Below are positions 23,338-31,920 of a stretch of DNA of 40,194 nucleotides, in pieces. The stretch comes from CAYVFC01 sp964450715 (GTDB lineage Bacteria; Myxococcota_A; Polyangia; Polyangiales; JAFGIB01), in the NCBI GenBank assembly GCA_964450715.1, contig CAYVFC010000074.1, positions 1 through 40,194 on the forward strand, written 5' to 3'. Positions within the stretch are counted from its first letter, which is position 1; each line of letters starts with the position of its first letter. Below the pieces are notes generated by a model, which ran no database searches, was not told the origin of the DNA, and saw only the letters and a program-made list of their open reading frames with translations. Made by a program: the position numbers and the translations under genes.

Positions 23338-26067
23338 ATGACCGTAGATGACGAGCTATTCGGTGGACTCGACGAGATCACCATCCTGATCATCGGAGAA
23401 GGTCCTTCGGTGCAGCCGGTCTTCGAGCAGCTCGAGGAGCGAGGCGTGGACGTAGTCAGCGCCACCGGAGGACAGGCGAACGCGGCGGTCACCGCCGTGG
23501 CCCCGGACCTGGTGGTGCTGATGGGCGACGCGGCCCAGGCCGGCGGGCGGGCGGTGCTGGACAAGCTAGCCGAGCAGGAGGCCACGGCTGTAGCGCCGGT
23601 GGCGGTGGTGGGACGCGGACCGGTCTCGCGGGGCAAGTTCAAGCACGGAACGGTGGCCGGCTTCTCGGAAAAGCTCAAGGCCGAGAAGCTGGTTGCACGC
23701 CTGATCCACCTGGCCCGGGAGGTTCCGGAGCGCGACGGATCGGTCAAGGGCGAGGTCACCGCGGAGTCGTTCGAGCAGCTGGTGGACGAGCTGTCCGAGG
23801 AGCGCCGCAGCGGGACGCTCGAGGTGAAGACCGGTCAACCGGACCGGCCGCAGGCCCGGGTGGTGCTGAAGGCGGGCGAGCCGATCAGCGAGAAGCGAAA
23901 GCCCTTCGTGGATCGGGTCAAGCCGCTGATAGCGAAGACGGGCAAGCCGGCGCCCTTCGCCTTCCGACAGAGCGCGGCCGGCTCGGACTCCATCCACCCG
24001 CCGCCGCCCGGACCCGGCGCCGAGCCCGGAGTGCTGCAGGGGCGCCGCCTGCTGGTGGTGGATGCGGAGCGGAAACGGGCGGAGCGGTTGGCCGCCGCGC
24101 TCGGAACCCGGGGTGCGACCGCGCTCGTCTGCGCCGAGGTCTCGGACCTGCGGATGATACGGGCGCTGGACCCGGAGGTACTGCTGGTCGATCCCGCCGA
24201 TCTGGAGGGCGCTTGCGGCGCACTGATGGACGGGCTACGCGATGACAATCGCACGCGCTGGGCGGCTACCCTGCTGGCGCCGCGCGCCGATCTCTGGCCC
24301 GGCGGAGCGGGTGAGCCCCGGCTCGACGTCGTAGCGACGAAGGTGGCGGCTCTGGTCAAGCCCGCCACGCGTTTGCTGGAGCGGGTGCGGGACTGGAAAC
24401 GATTCGACACGCGGCTGGAGATGCTGGGAGCGGGCCGGCTGTTGCGCCTTCTGGCCGGAGCGGGCAACACCCTGCACGTCGCGATACACCATCCGCGCGT
24501 CAAGATCGATCTGGAGATCGACCGGGGTATGGTCTGCGGAGCCTCCGGCCAGGCCACGGGACAAGACCAACCGCTGCTGGGATCGGCGGCCCTGTCCGCC
24601 TTGATGGTCATCGGCTCGGGCCGCGTGAGGATAGAGGCCAGGGAACACGTAGGGCTCGACAACCTGAAGGCCCCCGTCGAGGCCGCGCTGTCCCTGGCCG
24701 ACAGCGAGCAGCCGCCCATCGTCCCCTCGATCTCGCCGGGCGCGAGCTCGAACGACGAGCCCGAGCCGGTGAAGATACCGGAAACGGCCGCCCTACCCCG
24801 GGCCGGGATCGCGGCGGCGTCCGGAGGCGAGGCTCAAACCGCGCTTCCGCTTCCGAATCCGCCGAAGTTGCCGAGAACGGCGACCCTGCTGGGAATGCCG
24901 CAACCCTTACCCGCCGGGCCGCCGCTCGGAGCCGCGGCCGACGACGCGCTCTGCCCTGAGGCGCTGTTCGGCGATACGGAAAGCGAATCGGCGGTGACCG
25001 CCATTGCCCTCTCGGAGACGGGCGCCGCCCCGTCCACGCCACCCATGGACGCGGCCGAGCTCCTGGTGGAGACCGATGCTTCGGTTCATGTACCGATCTC
25101 GCGAGGGCCGCCCCCTCTACCCCGGACCGAGGGGAGGTGGAAGGCAATCGCTCCTCTGCTCTCGGGCCTGGCCGAGCGGTTGGCCGCGCTCGGCTCCCGG
25201 TTGCCGAACCGCACCGCCCTCTCCAACCTGAACCTGGGCGCACGGCTGGCCGCGCTCGGCTCTCGGTTGCCGAACCGCGCCGCCCTCTTTAACCTACGCG
25301 ATCGGCTGATCGCGCTCGGCTCCCGGCGGCGGGGCCCCGTCCTGCTCGCGGTAGCGGCGGCGGTTTTCGTATTGGTGGCCGCCCCGGGGATCTGGCTGCT
25401 GAGCGGCGACGACGACGCGAAGAAGAGCGCGGCCGAAGCGCAGGGCGAGGGCGATACGGCAGGGGATGCGACCGGCGGTATGGCGATTGCCGAAGCCCCC
25501 CCCGGACCGGTAACGGCGGCCAAATCGGGTCGCATGCGGGCCGAGTCGGGACGGGCGAGTGGAAAAACCGGCGACGAGGAAAGCGGGAACAGGGCGGTCG
25601 ACGAGGCGGCCGAAGAGGAGCCGGAGGAAGCCGAGAACGACTACCAGGCCGCGAGCGAGCTTTCCGGGAGCAATGGATCGCAGGACCACGACAGCGCCTC
25701 CGATGAGGACAAGCAGAGACGGATCGCCGAGGCCAGGACCCTGGTACGGCAGGCCACTCGCTACAGGAGACGCAACCGTCTGGGCATGGCCGAGGCCTAT
25801 TACCTGAAGGCGCTCTCGATCTGGCCCAGGTATCCCCGAGCCGTGTCCGGCGTGGTTCGCGTTCACCTGCAACGGCGAGACGGCGACGAGGCCCTGCGCT
25901 GGGCCCGGAAGTTGGTGGCCATGCAGCCCAGACGTTCCAACAACCAGCTGCTACTGGGCGACGCCTACAAGCTGCGCGGATACCTTAAGCGGGCCGAGCG
26001 GGCCTGGCACCGGTCGGCGGCCTACGGCAACCGAACGGCGCGGCAACGCCTGCGCGAGGCCGAGTAG
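23338..26067 (+). CDS. 909-aa membrane protein with degenerate receiver domains and C-terminal TPRs
   Basis: Residues about 12-125 form a receiver-like domain (ITILIIGEGPSVQPVFEQLE, DLVVLMGDAAQAG). A DUF4388/PATAN-like segment follows (ESFEQLVDELSEERRSGTLE). A second receiver-like domain begins near 233 (RRLLVVDAERKRAERLAAAL, EVLLVDPADLEG). A long Pro/Ala-rich linker and three tandem ~28-residue repeats of the form RLAALGSRLPNRxALxNL precede a membrane helix at about 667-687. An acidic stretch and TPR helices at 800-905 end it (AEAYYLKALSIWPRYPRAV, ALRWARKLVAMQPRRSNNQL). Several phosphorylation residues are missing, so it is probably a scaffold rather than a switch. This plan is common in Myxococcota. 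Confidence 0.85.
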   Translation: MTVDDELFGGLDEITILIIGEGPSVQPVFEQLEERGVDVVSATGGQANAAVTAVAPDLVVLMGDAAQAGGRAVLDKLAEQEATAVAPVAVVGRGPVSRGKFKHGTVAGFSEKLKAEKLVARLIHLAREVPERDGSVKGEVTAESFEQLVDELSEERRSGTLEVKTGQPDRPQARVVLKAGEPISEKRKPFVDRVKPLIAKTGKPAPFAFRQSAAGSDSIHPPPPGPGAEPGVLQGRRLLVVDAERKRAERLAAALGTRGATALVCAEVSDLRMIRALDPEVLLVDPADLEGACGALMDGLRDDNRTRWAATLLAPRADLWPGGAGEPRLDVVATKVAALVKPATRLLERVRDWKRFDTRLEMLGAGRLLRLLAGAGNTLHVAIHHPRVKIDLEIDRGMVCGASGQATGQDQPLLGSAALSALMVIGSGRVRIEAREHVGLDNLKAPVEAALSLADSEQPPIVPSISPGASSNDEPEPVKIPETAALPRAGIAAASGGEAQTALPLPNPPKLPRTATLLGMPQPLPAGPPLGAAADDALCPEALFGDTESESAVTAIALSETGAAPSTPPMDAAELLVETDASVHVPISRGPPPLPRTEGRWKAIAPLLSGLAERLAALGSRLPNRTALSNLNLGARLAALGSRLPNRAALFNLRDRLIALGSRRRGPVLLAVAAAVFVLVAAPGIWLLSGDDDAKKSAAEAQGEGDTAGDATGGMAIAEAPPGPVTAAKSGRMRAESGRASGKTGDEESGNRAVDEAAEEEPEEAENDYQAASELSGSNGSQDHDSASDEDKQRRIAEARTLVRQATRYRRRNRLGMAEAYYLKALSIWPRYPRAVSGVVRVHLQRRDGDEALRWARKLVAMQPRRSNNQLLLGDAYKLRGYLKRAERAWHRSAAYGNRTARQRLREAE

Positions 26068-26073
26068 GGCCGC

Positions 26074-26826
26074 TCACTGCTCCTTCACGCAGGCGGCCAG
26101 TTGGGGCTCGCCCGGATCGAGCGCACCGTCCCCGTCTCCGTCGCGGTAGAGCTCCAACGCGCACTCCACGTTGGCCTCGAACGCCTCCAGCAGCACGGGG
26201 TTGCTCATGGCGTCGATGCGGATGGAACCCTCCGGCGAAAGCGCGGCCGATTCCAGATCCACCCCGTCCATCCATACGGATACATCGAAGAAAAGCAGCA
26301 GCCCCTCTCCATCGGCGGCCAGGTCGAAGTCGCCATCGATCCCGCCGAGCTCCAGCTCGTCCTGTTCGGGATAGGCCAGGGTGAAGCCGACGCCGTCGCC
26401 GCGCTCCCCCTCGACCACGATGCTGTGGTCGGCGAGCAGGGCCGGCGCCCCGTCCGGAAGCTCCCGGGTGGTCTTTTCCAGCCGTACGACCAGCCCGCAG
26501 TAGGTATCCGCGTCGAGCTCGAGCTCGATGCGGGTGTCGGGATCTGCCAGATCGGCGACCAGCAGGGAGGGACCCGGGGGGAGGTCGAGCTCTTCGATCT
26601 GCTCGCACTCGCCTACGCCGCGGAAGTCGAAGGCTCCGAAGGAGATCCAGGCCCGTTGCACCACGCTGCCTCCCTCGCCCGGGCCCACCGATACCCGACT
26701 CGGATCGGTGGAGTAGACCTGCAGCGCGATCGGGGTCGACAGGGCGGGATTGCCGGTCTCCGTGCCGCCGGCACAACCGCAAACCGTAACCGCGAGGAGA
26801 CCACATACTGCGAGGAGGGATCTCAT
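26074..26826 (-). CDS. Lipoprotein with GTETGNP N-terminus, partner of the TIGR02147 regulator
   Basis: The 250-residue product has a lipoprotein signal (LLAVTVCGC, lipid Cys at about 18) followed by AGGTETGNPAL, a mature N-terminus seen repeatedly in lipoproteins next to TIGR02147 regulators. The body is beta-rich and acidic (IELELDADTYCGLVVRLEK, DFDLAADGEGLLLFFDVSVW) and ends with a single EF-hand-like DGDGDGALDPGE. Its start overlaps the regulator stop by 4 bp. The exact role is unknown; it is probably an outer-membrane or periplasmic binding protein whose amount follows the regulator. Confidence 0.85.
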   Translation of the reverse strand: MRSLLAVCGLLAVTVCGCAGGTETGNPALSTPIALQVYSTDPSRVSVGPGEGGSVVQRAWISFGAFDFRGVGECEQIEELDLPPGPSLLVADLADPDTRIELELDADTYCGLVVRLEKTTRELPDGAPALLADHSIVVEGERGDGVGFTLAYPEQDELELGGIDGDFDLAADGEGLLLFFDVSVWMDGVDLESAALSPEGSIRIDAMSNPVLLEAFEANVECALELYRDGDGDGALDPGEPQLAACVKEQ

Positions 26827-27677
26827 TTGCCGCGCTTTTTATCAGGATCGGCGGAAAGGGGGAAGAGCTGCAGGTTGAGCTGAACCACCTGCTTGCCCTC
26901 GGCTTCGGCCAGCGCCACCTCCATCAGCTCGCGGCGAAAGCGCTGTATCCGCCTCTTCATACGCTGTATCCCCCCCTGGCTCACCAACAGGGTTACCGAG
27001 GAGATATCGCGCTGATCGGAGGGGACCAGATCGATGGAGGCGGCCGCGCGCAGCATCATGGTACGGTGGTAGTCGGCGATGTGAACCGCCCTCGCTTCCG
27101 GGCCGGTGGAGAGCAGCGGTTCGCTCTGTACGACGCAGCCCCGTTCGTCGGTTTTCAGCAGCCCGAGTTGAAAGAGGATATTCAGCGCCTGCTCCGCCTC
27201 CGCGGTCCGTATGGGGGGGCAGAGCCGCGATGCGATCCAGCGGGGCTCGGCGCGGAAATCGTTCCTCCCGGCCAACTCGCGGATAGCCGGGATGTACCAG
27301 CGGGAGTGGTAGGCCGCCTCGGCCAGGTCGAGCTTACGCGTCTTGCGGTAGGTCTTGAACCCGGTCAGCTTGGCATAGGCCCGGCTCTTCTCCTCGCTGC
27401 TGTTCGCCTGATTGAAGGAGACCAACTGTACGAAGTACTCCGAAGCCTCGCCCTGAAGCCCGCAGGCCTTTGCGAAGCGCTCCGCCGTATCCGGCGTTAG
27501 GTTGCGGTCCGACTCCATCACCCGCTTGAGATGGTTGGGGGAAGCGAGCTTCGCCCTGCGCGAAAACGCGCGAAAGGAGAAGCCGCGTTTCGCCTGCTTC
27601 GCGCGCGCGTAGAAGTCGCGCAGAAAGGCGCGGTAGTCCATGTACTCGAACACGTCGATGCGATCGTCGGCCGGCAT
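26823..27677 (-). CDS. TIGR02147-family transcription-regulator-like protein
   Basis: The 284-residue protein matches the TIGR02147 plan. The N-terminal segment VFEYMDYRAFLRDFYARAK is followed by an HTH-like stretch (FSFRAFSRRAKLASPNHLKR) and the family core (LTPDTAERFAKACGLQGEAS, EYFVQLVSFNQA, SRWYIPAIREL, EQALNILFQLGLLKTDERG). The C-terminal helical region contains SSVTLLVSQGGIQRMKRRIQ and ends at LNLQLFPLS. The family is largely confined to Fibrobacterota, Bdellovibrio and myxobacterial relatives, which supports the taxonomic reading of this window. The ATG at 27677 gives the canonical start; the longer frame upstream is low-complexity Pro. It is coupled to the lipoprotein by ATGA. Confidence 0.92.
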   Translation of the reverse strand: MPADDRIDVFEYMDYRAFLRDFYARAKQAKRGFSFRAFSRRAKLASPNHLKRVMESDRNLTPDTAERFAKACGLQGEASEYFVQLVSFNQANSSEEKSRAYAKLTGFKTYRKTRKLDLAEAAYHSRWYIPAIRELAGRNDFRAEPRWIASRLCPPIRTAEAEQALNILFQLGLLKTDERGCVVQSEPLLSTGPEARAVHIADYHRTMMLRAAASIDLVPSDQRDISSVTLLVSQGGIQRMKRRIQRFRRELMEVALAEAEGKQVVQLNLQLFPLSADPDKKRGK

Positions 27678-27948
27678 CGTCACTCCCAATTGTATCCTAT
27701 GGCCGATTTCGGGCAACGAGTCGTTCGCGCGAAAACCGGTAGTTATCGGCACTTTCGTATCCTGATGGATACGGATTCCGTCGCTGGGGCATGGAAAAAG
27801 CCCCCGGCAGATGAAACAGTTAGGGGCGAGCCGGACGGCGCGGTCGCGGAGATCGAGGCGTCCGACGAGCACGACACCGATGACGACGATGACCTGGATG
27901 ACGACGAGGCAGACGAGGACCGGACGACGATCGAAGGGGAGGAGAGCG
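27678..27948. promoter_or_regulatory. Divergent intergenic region
   Basis: It separates the TIGR02147 operon (minus) from the Gly/Cys-repeat lipoprotein (plus) and should contain both promoters. A plus-strand frame from 27766 encodes a highly acidic stretch (DEHDTDDDDDLDDDEADEDR), but it runs out of frame into the lipoprotein gene, so I do not call it. Confidence 0.35.
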
Positions 27949-28707
27949 ATGACACGCCTTGTGACTTTGATAATCGTATGTGTCTGCATGGGAGCGGGCT
28001 GCGCCGAGGAGACGGGTACCGCGGAGACGGGAAGCGACGCGGGGGACGGGGCCGGCGGCAGCGGCGGCGCCAGCACGGGCGAGGCCGGCGGAGCGGGCGA
28101 CCAAGCCGGTAGCGGAGGGACAGGTGGCGAGGTCGCGGGCAGCGGCGGAGCCGGCGGGTCGGAGGCGGGCAGCGGAGGCGTTGCCGGTAGCGCGCTTGCT
28201 GGCTTCGGAGGCTTCGGCGGGTTCGCCGGCCTGGGCGGCTTCGGCGGGCTCGGCGGTTTTGGCGGCTCGGCGGCCGGGAGCAGCGCCGCGGGCAGCGGGG
28301 GAACCGCCGGAGGTGACGCGGGCAGCGGGGGAACCGCGGGAAGCGGCGGCGCGGCAGGCAGCGGAGGAACCACCGCCTGTACGGGAACCTGCGCCTGCAA
28401 TACCGGCCAGAGCTGCGAATTCGAGTGCGATGCGGGGTGCGCCAAAATCGAGTGTTTGGGGGCCACCTGTAGCGCGGACTGCACGGCTGGAAGTTGCGAG
28501 CTGGATGCCGACAACTCTGCAGTGGCAACCTACGAATGCGCGGGCGGCGGCTGCACGTTCGACTGCGACGGCGCCTCCACCTGCAACATCAGCTGCGCGG
28601 GCGGCGGCTGCGACATCGCCTGCGACGGCGGATCGACCTGCAACATCACCTGCGCCGGGGGCGGTTGCACTTACGACTGCGCCAGCGGCACCTGCACCGG
28701 GATCTGA
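27949..28707 (+). CDS. Gly-rich lipoprotein with a C-terminal Cys-repeat domain
   Basis: The 252-residue product starts behind GGAGAG, with a lipoprotein signal (LIIVCVCMGAGC). About 120 residues of Gly/Ala/Ser follow, including GFGGFGGFAGLGGFGGLGGF, an extended or glycine-fibre spacer. The final 100 residues are a Cys-repeat domain whose unit CAGGGCTFDCDGASTCNIS recurs three times at a period of about 20 residues, with further diverged units (CLGATCSADCTAGSC). The regular Cys spacing suggests a disulfide-bonded solenoid on the cell surface. No enzyme motif is seen. Confidence 0.85.
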   Translation: MTRLVTLIIVCVCMGAGCAEETGTAETGSDAGDGAGGSGGASTGEAGGAGDQAGSGGTGGEVAGSGGAGGSEAGSGGVAGSALAGFGGFGGFAGLGGFGGLGGFGGSAAGSSAAGSGGTAGGDAGSGGTAGSGGAAGSGGTTACTGTCACNTGQSCEFECDAGCAKIECLGATCSADCTAGSCELDADNSAVATYECAGGGCTFDCDGASTCNISCAGGGCDIACDGGSTCNITCAGGGCTYDCASGTCTGI

Positions 28708-28720
28708 TCCCGCGCAAGGC

Positions 28721-28761
28721 GGGCGCCCGGAAACTCCGTCGCGGCGGCGGGCCGGGCGCCC
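28721..28761 (+). terminator. GC-rich hairpin after the Cys-repeat lipoprotein
   Basis: GGGCGCCCGG at 28721-28730 pairs with CCGGGCGCCC at 28752-28761 over a 21-nt loop, 13 bp after the stop codon. No U-tract follows. It is a probable transcript end or 3' stabiliser. The remainder up to 28966 has no gene and should hold the promoter of the next one. Confidence 0.55.
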
Positions 28762-28966
28762 GAGCCGGAATCGATCCGCCCGCCTCTGACTATGCAAATC
28801 ACGAACATCGTGTGTACAACTACTTGGACTTGGAGTATGCTTTCGTCGTTACGCGGCGTGTTCGGACGGCGCGTGTTGTTTCCCGAAAACGAGGCACTGC
28901 GCGCGTATTACAGATTATTCGTTTTTTCTTCCATCCGTCCGCTGCTATCCGGCAAGGAGTGGAACC

Positions 28967-30133
28967 ATGAAGAGGCTACTCGGATCACTTACCGTCGCGC
29001 TCGTCGTTCTGGCATGGGGATGCAGCGGTACCGATGAAACGGGGAACGGCGGGCCGGGCGGGGGGGCGAGCGGCGCTTCCGGCTACAGCGGAGCGGCCGG
29101 GTATGCCGGTTACGGAGGCTACCCGGGCGCGGGTACAGGGGGCACGGCTGGCAGCGCCGGAGCGCCCCCGATCCTGAAACCGGACGAGTGCGACGGAGAG
29201 GACTTCTACCCCGAGCCCAAACGGGTGGCGGTCATGCTTCTGCTCGATATGTCCATGTCCATGACGCAGGAAATGGGCGACAAGACCAAGTGGGACGTGG
29301 CCCGGGAGGCGATCACCGGAATTCTGACCGACCCGGCGTACACGAGCCTGGGCATCCATTTCGGCTTCGATTACTTCCCGGATACCTCCGTGGTCATGAG
29401 CGCGACGACCGGCAGGCCGGTCTACGGATGCGGTGTGGACGATCCGGTGGCCGTGGACGTGGCCACCGGTAGCGAGCCGTTGATCATCGACTGGTTGAAT
29501 GCGGCCGAGCCGGCCGGAGCCACGCCGTTGTACTGCGCGCTGAACAAGTTCATCGATCCCACCTATGCGCCGGGGTTTGCGGGCGTGCAGATGGAGAAGT
29601 ACCTGGTGCTGATCTCGGACGGCGCGGATGCCTGCGGCGTGGGCTGCGACCAGGTGGATTGGGCTACGGTCCCGCAGCTGGAGGACGTCACCAGCCGGCT
29701 CAATACCGAGGTGGGCCTGGATACCGGCGGCTGGGCCATCCGCACCATCGCCATCGGCTTCGGCAACGCCATCGCGCCGGACGAGCTCGACGCCATCTCC
29801 CGGGCGGGCGGGGTGTTCGAGGAGCACGTCGACGCCGTCGATCCGGCGGCGCTCAGCCAGGCCTTCAAGACCATCGCCAACACGGTGGTGAGCTGCGTCT
29901 GGGATCTGAAGGATCCCAACGCCATCTCCGACCCGGACAAGATCAACTTCTACCTGGACGGCGGCGAGGCCATTCCCTTTCTCTATCCCCGGGAGCGCTG
30001 CGCCACCGAGAGCGGCTGGATCTACACCGACGACACCCGCAAGACCATGGAGTTCTGTAACGACGCCTGCGCCGCGGTTCGCGGGGGCACCCGGACCATA
30101 TCCGCCCGCTTCGGCTGCGACTCGCTGGGGTAG
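28967..30133 (+). CDS. vWA-domain surface lipoprotein
   Basis: The 388-residue product starts behind AAGGAG. A lipoprotein signal (ALVVLAWGC) is followed by GTDETGNGG and a Gly/Ala/Tyr linker with YAGYGGYPG-type repeats. The von Willebrand A domain starts near residue 88; its metal site (MIDAS) motif DxSxS is LLLDMSMSM, with the supporting Thr probably in GATPLYCAL and Asp in LVLISDGADAC. C-terminal Cys residues (CATESGWIY, CNDACAAVRGG) may form disulfides. vWA lipoproteins bind ligands or partners at the cell surface; the partner here is unknown. Confidence 0.9.
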   Translation: MKRLLGSLTVALVVLAWGCSGTDETGNGGPGGGASGASGYSGAAGYAGYGGYPGAGTGGTAGSAGAPPILKPDECDGEDFYPEPKRVAVMLLLDMSMSMTQEMGDKTKWDVAREAITGILTDPAYTSLGIHFGFDYFPDTSVVMSATTGRPVYGCGVDDPVAVDVATGSEPLIIDWLNAAEPAGATPLYCALNKFIDPTYAPGFAGVQMEKYLVLISDGADACGVGCDQVDWATVPQLEDVTSRLNTEVGLDTGGWAIRTIAIGFGNAIAPDELDAISRAGGVFEEHVDAVDPAALSQAFKTIANTVVSCVWDLKDPNAISDPDKINFYLDGGEAIPFLYPRERCATESGWIYTDDTRKTMEFCNDACAAVRGGTRTISARFGCDSLG

Positions 30134-30151
30134 CCCCCCCTTCGTGTCGGC

Positions 30152-30211
30152 ACCTGGTTTTCCGGGGGCGAGGCTGGTTCTTCGCGCAGCCCCTCCCCCG
30201 GAAAATCAGGT
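30152..30211. terminator. Large inverted repeat after the vWA gene
   Basis: ACCTGGTTTTCCGGGGG (30152-30168) pairs with CCCCCGGAAAATCAGGT (30195-30211), 17 bp with a single G-T mismatch, over a 26-nt loop. It lies 19 bp past the vWA stop. The AT block inside the stem and lack of U-tract are unusual for a simple terminator; a small mobile-element remnant is an alternative. Confidence 0.6.
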
Positions 30212-30259
30212 AGCCCATTAAACCCGCAACCGCCCCCACCAGCGGCCGATAAGGGGGGC

Positions 30260-30439
30260 GTGCACCCTGCTACCAGAACCCCCGCCCCCCCGCTGCTCGC
30301 CTTCCTGCTCGCCGCCTGCGCCCCCTGCGCCAGCCCGGATCCGAATGTGGAGCTGCAGGAAACCGGGGTAATCAGCAAGCCCCTGGATCAAGACCCCCCG
30401 CGTCGTCTTTACAGTCAGGGTGAAATATCGGTAGCGTAG
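30260..30439 (+). pseudogene. Lipoprotein 5' end, truncated by the 112-bp repeat
   Basis: A GTG with AAGGGGGG upstream opens a frame coding for TRTPAPPLLAFLLAACAPC, a short signal peptide with a LAAC lipobox, then ASPDPNVELQETG. The repeat begins there and adds the same 23 residues found at trkH and murB. Only about 35 native residues remain, so the original protein cannot be identified. The start codon could also lie at another site. Confidence 0.6.
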
Positions 30440-30474
30440 TTGTCTGAGGGCGTGGTTAATGATGCATATTAACT
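30363..30474. repeat. 112-bp perfect repeat, copy 3 (lipoprotein/protease junction)
   Basis: It is identical to copies 1 and 2 over all 112 bp and has the same orientation. It joins the start of a lipoprotein gene to a serine protease gene that lacks its own start. The lengths of identity and abrupt loss of similarity at both edges are the same in all three copies. Confidence 0.97.
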
Positions 30475-31695
30475 CTATCTTCATCCTGTACGAATGAAGT
30501 GATCGATACGGGCGCCGAACAAGGCCCGCAACAAGTAGTAGTAGGTTTAGCGCTGAGCGATGGTCCGAATCAATCGCCGGAAGAAGCTATTGAGGAGGAT
30601 TTGGCCCTTACCGCAGAAGCAAGGGGATGGACGATCGAAGAGGCGAGGTCTAGCCGTGAGGCGGCCGACGCCGTTGGGCGCGTCGCAGCAAAATTGGCTG
30701 CTGAACGTCCTGAGGTATTTGTTGGCTCAGTGGTTTCAGATGATCCGCTCGGAAGTCCTATGCTCCTGGTGAAGGGCCTCGCTGACCAATTCGTATTTGA
30801 CCTCATAGCCAAAGAGGAGGTTAAGATTAACGTCCTCGATCGCCAGCCGTTTTCTTTCTCGGAGCTTCAGGAACGCAAATCAAAAGTCCATCGAGCACTT
30901 CAGTCTGCTGGATATAACGACCTCGCTACGTCGGCCGGCATTCAGAATGCCGGGGCCGTTCGGGTCGTAGTATCGAAGCATCCGAACCTGCCCTCGAGTG
31001 AATCCAGCATTTTAGCCTTTCTACCTGAAGAAGTGCGCGATAGCACAGACGTCTTCGTCAGTGAGGGGCCCGTTGCCGTCAATGAGAGCAACAGGGCGTT
31101 TGGCGGAATGCGCGTAGCAGATGGAGGTTGGGATGAATGCACTAGCGGATGGTCGCTCGAGGTATATACTTGGGGGGCGGCGTTGCCATACTTCGTAACA
31201 ACCGCTGCGCACTGTGAAGGTATAGATGGCATTCGGCAGCCTGGGGTCGGTATCCACAGTTTCCCGTTTTATTCTGAGTATCTAAGTTACTTCGGAGATG
31301 TCGAGATACATACCACTAACGTAGATATTAAGCCTTGGTTTTACGGTTCGGACACCGAAATACGAACCGTACTTTCTTGGGAGCCGTTCCCAGATATCAG
31401 CGTCGGAGAGACGATTTGCTTCTATAGTCGAGTGCAGGGCCATCGGGACTGTAGTGCAAGAGTTCAGAATATTTGGATGTATTGTGGCAACAGTGTGAAC
31501 ATGACGGTAATGGATACGCATATCACAACGGGTGGAGATAGCGGCGGTGGATGGTTTTGGGCCAACAAGGCGTACGGGTCGCACGGTGGCTATTGCGACG
31601 GGCGCAGCAGTTTTATGTCTGTTGATTTCATCGATGAGGCCTTAAATCCAACTCTTCCGCCGGGGTTTTTCGTCCGTCTTTACTTGGCTAATTAA
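30475..31695 (+). pseudogene. Trypsin-like (S1) serine protease lipoprotein lacking its 5' end
   Basis: In frame from the repeat edge the sequence reads LSSSCTNEVIDTGAEQ: the end of a lipoprotein signal with its Cys, whose start is missing beyond the repeat. A GTG at 30499 could start a cytosolic form of 398 residues, but the lost signal makes that unlikely to work. Numbering from that GTG, residues 25-190 resemble an inhibitory pro-region. The catalytic domain shows His238 in FVTTAAHC, a probable Asp276 in TTNVDIKPW, and Ser347 in TTGGDSGGGWF, with paired Cys. The set-up is like alpha-lytic or streptogrisin-type secreted proteases. The catalytic part is intact. Confidence 0.82.
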
Positions 31696-31920
31696 GGATA
31701 CCCCAGACAAGGATACTCAGAAGATGGGACAACAGTAGACTTCGGCGACGGTACAAAAATAGGTGACTTACGTCGAAGATTAATCTGGGCGGAAGCGAGT
31801 AAGTAAGGGCCGACGTCAAAACCTCATGAGCCACCGGTGCGGTCGTGATCTAAAACGGGGACGAACCGTAAAAATATCACGAGGACACCGTAGGGATTCC
31901 GGGCGCCTGCAGGGCCGATT
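31696..31920. other. Intergenic region before the IS5 remnant
   Basis: No gene or clear terminator seen. The protease gene ends at 31695 and transposase-like coding becomes recognisable near 31930. Confidence 0.35.

Noticed and set aside
27766..28112. Acidic protein gene upstream of the Cys-repeat lipoprotein
   Set aside because: The acidic stretch continues out of frame into the lipoprotein coding region and turns into Arg/Gly low complexity; no family or ribosome site supports it.
26823..28514. 563-residue form of the TIGR02147 protein
   Set aside because: The upstream half is Pro/Ala low complexity read antisense to a Gly-rich gene; the family starts at the ATG at 27677.
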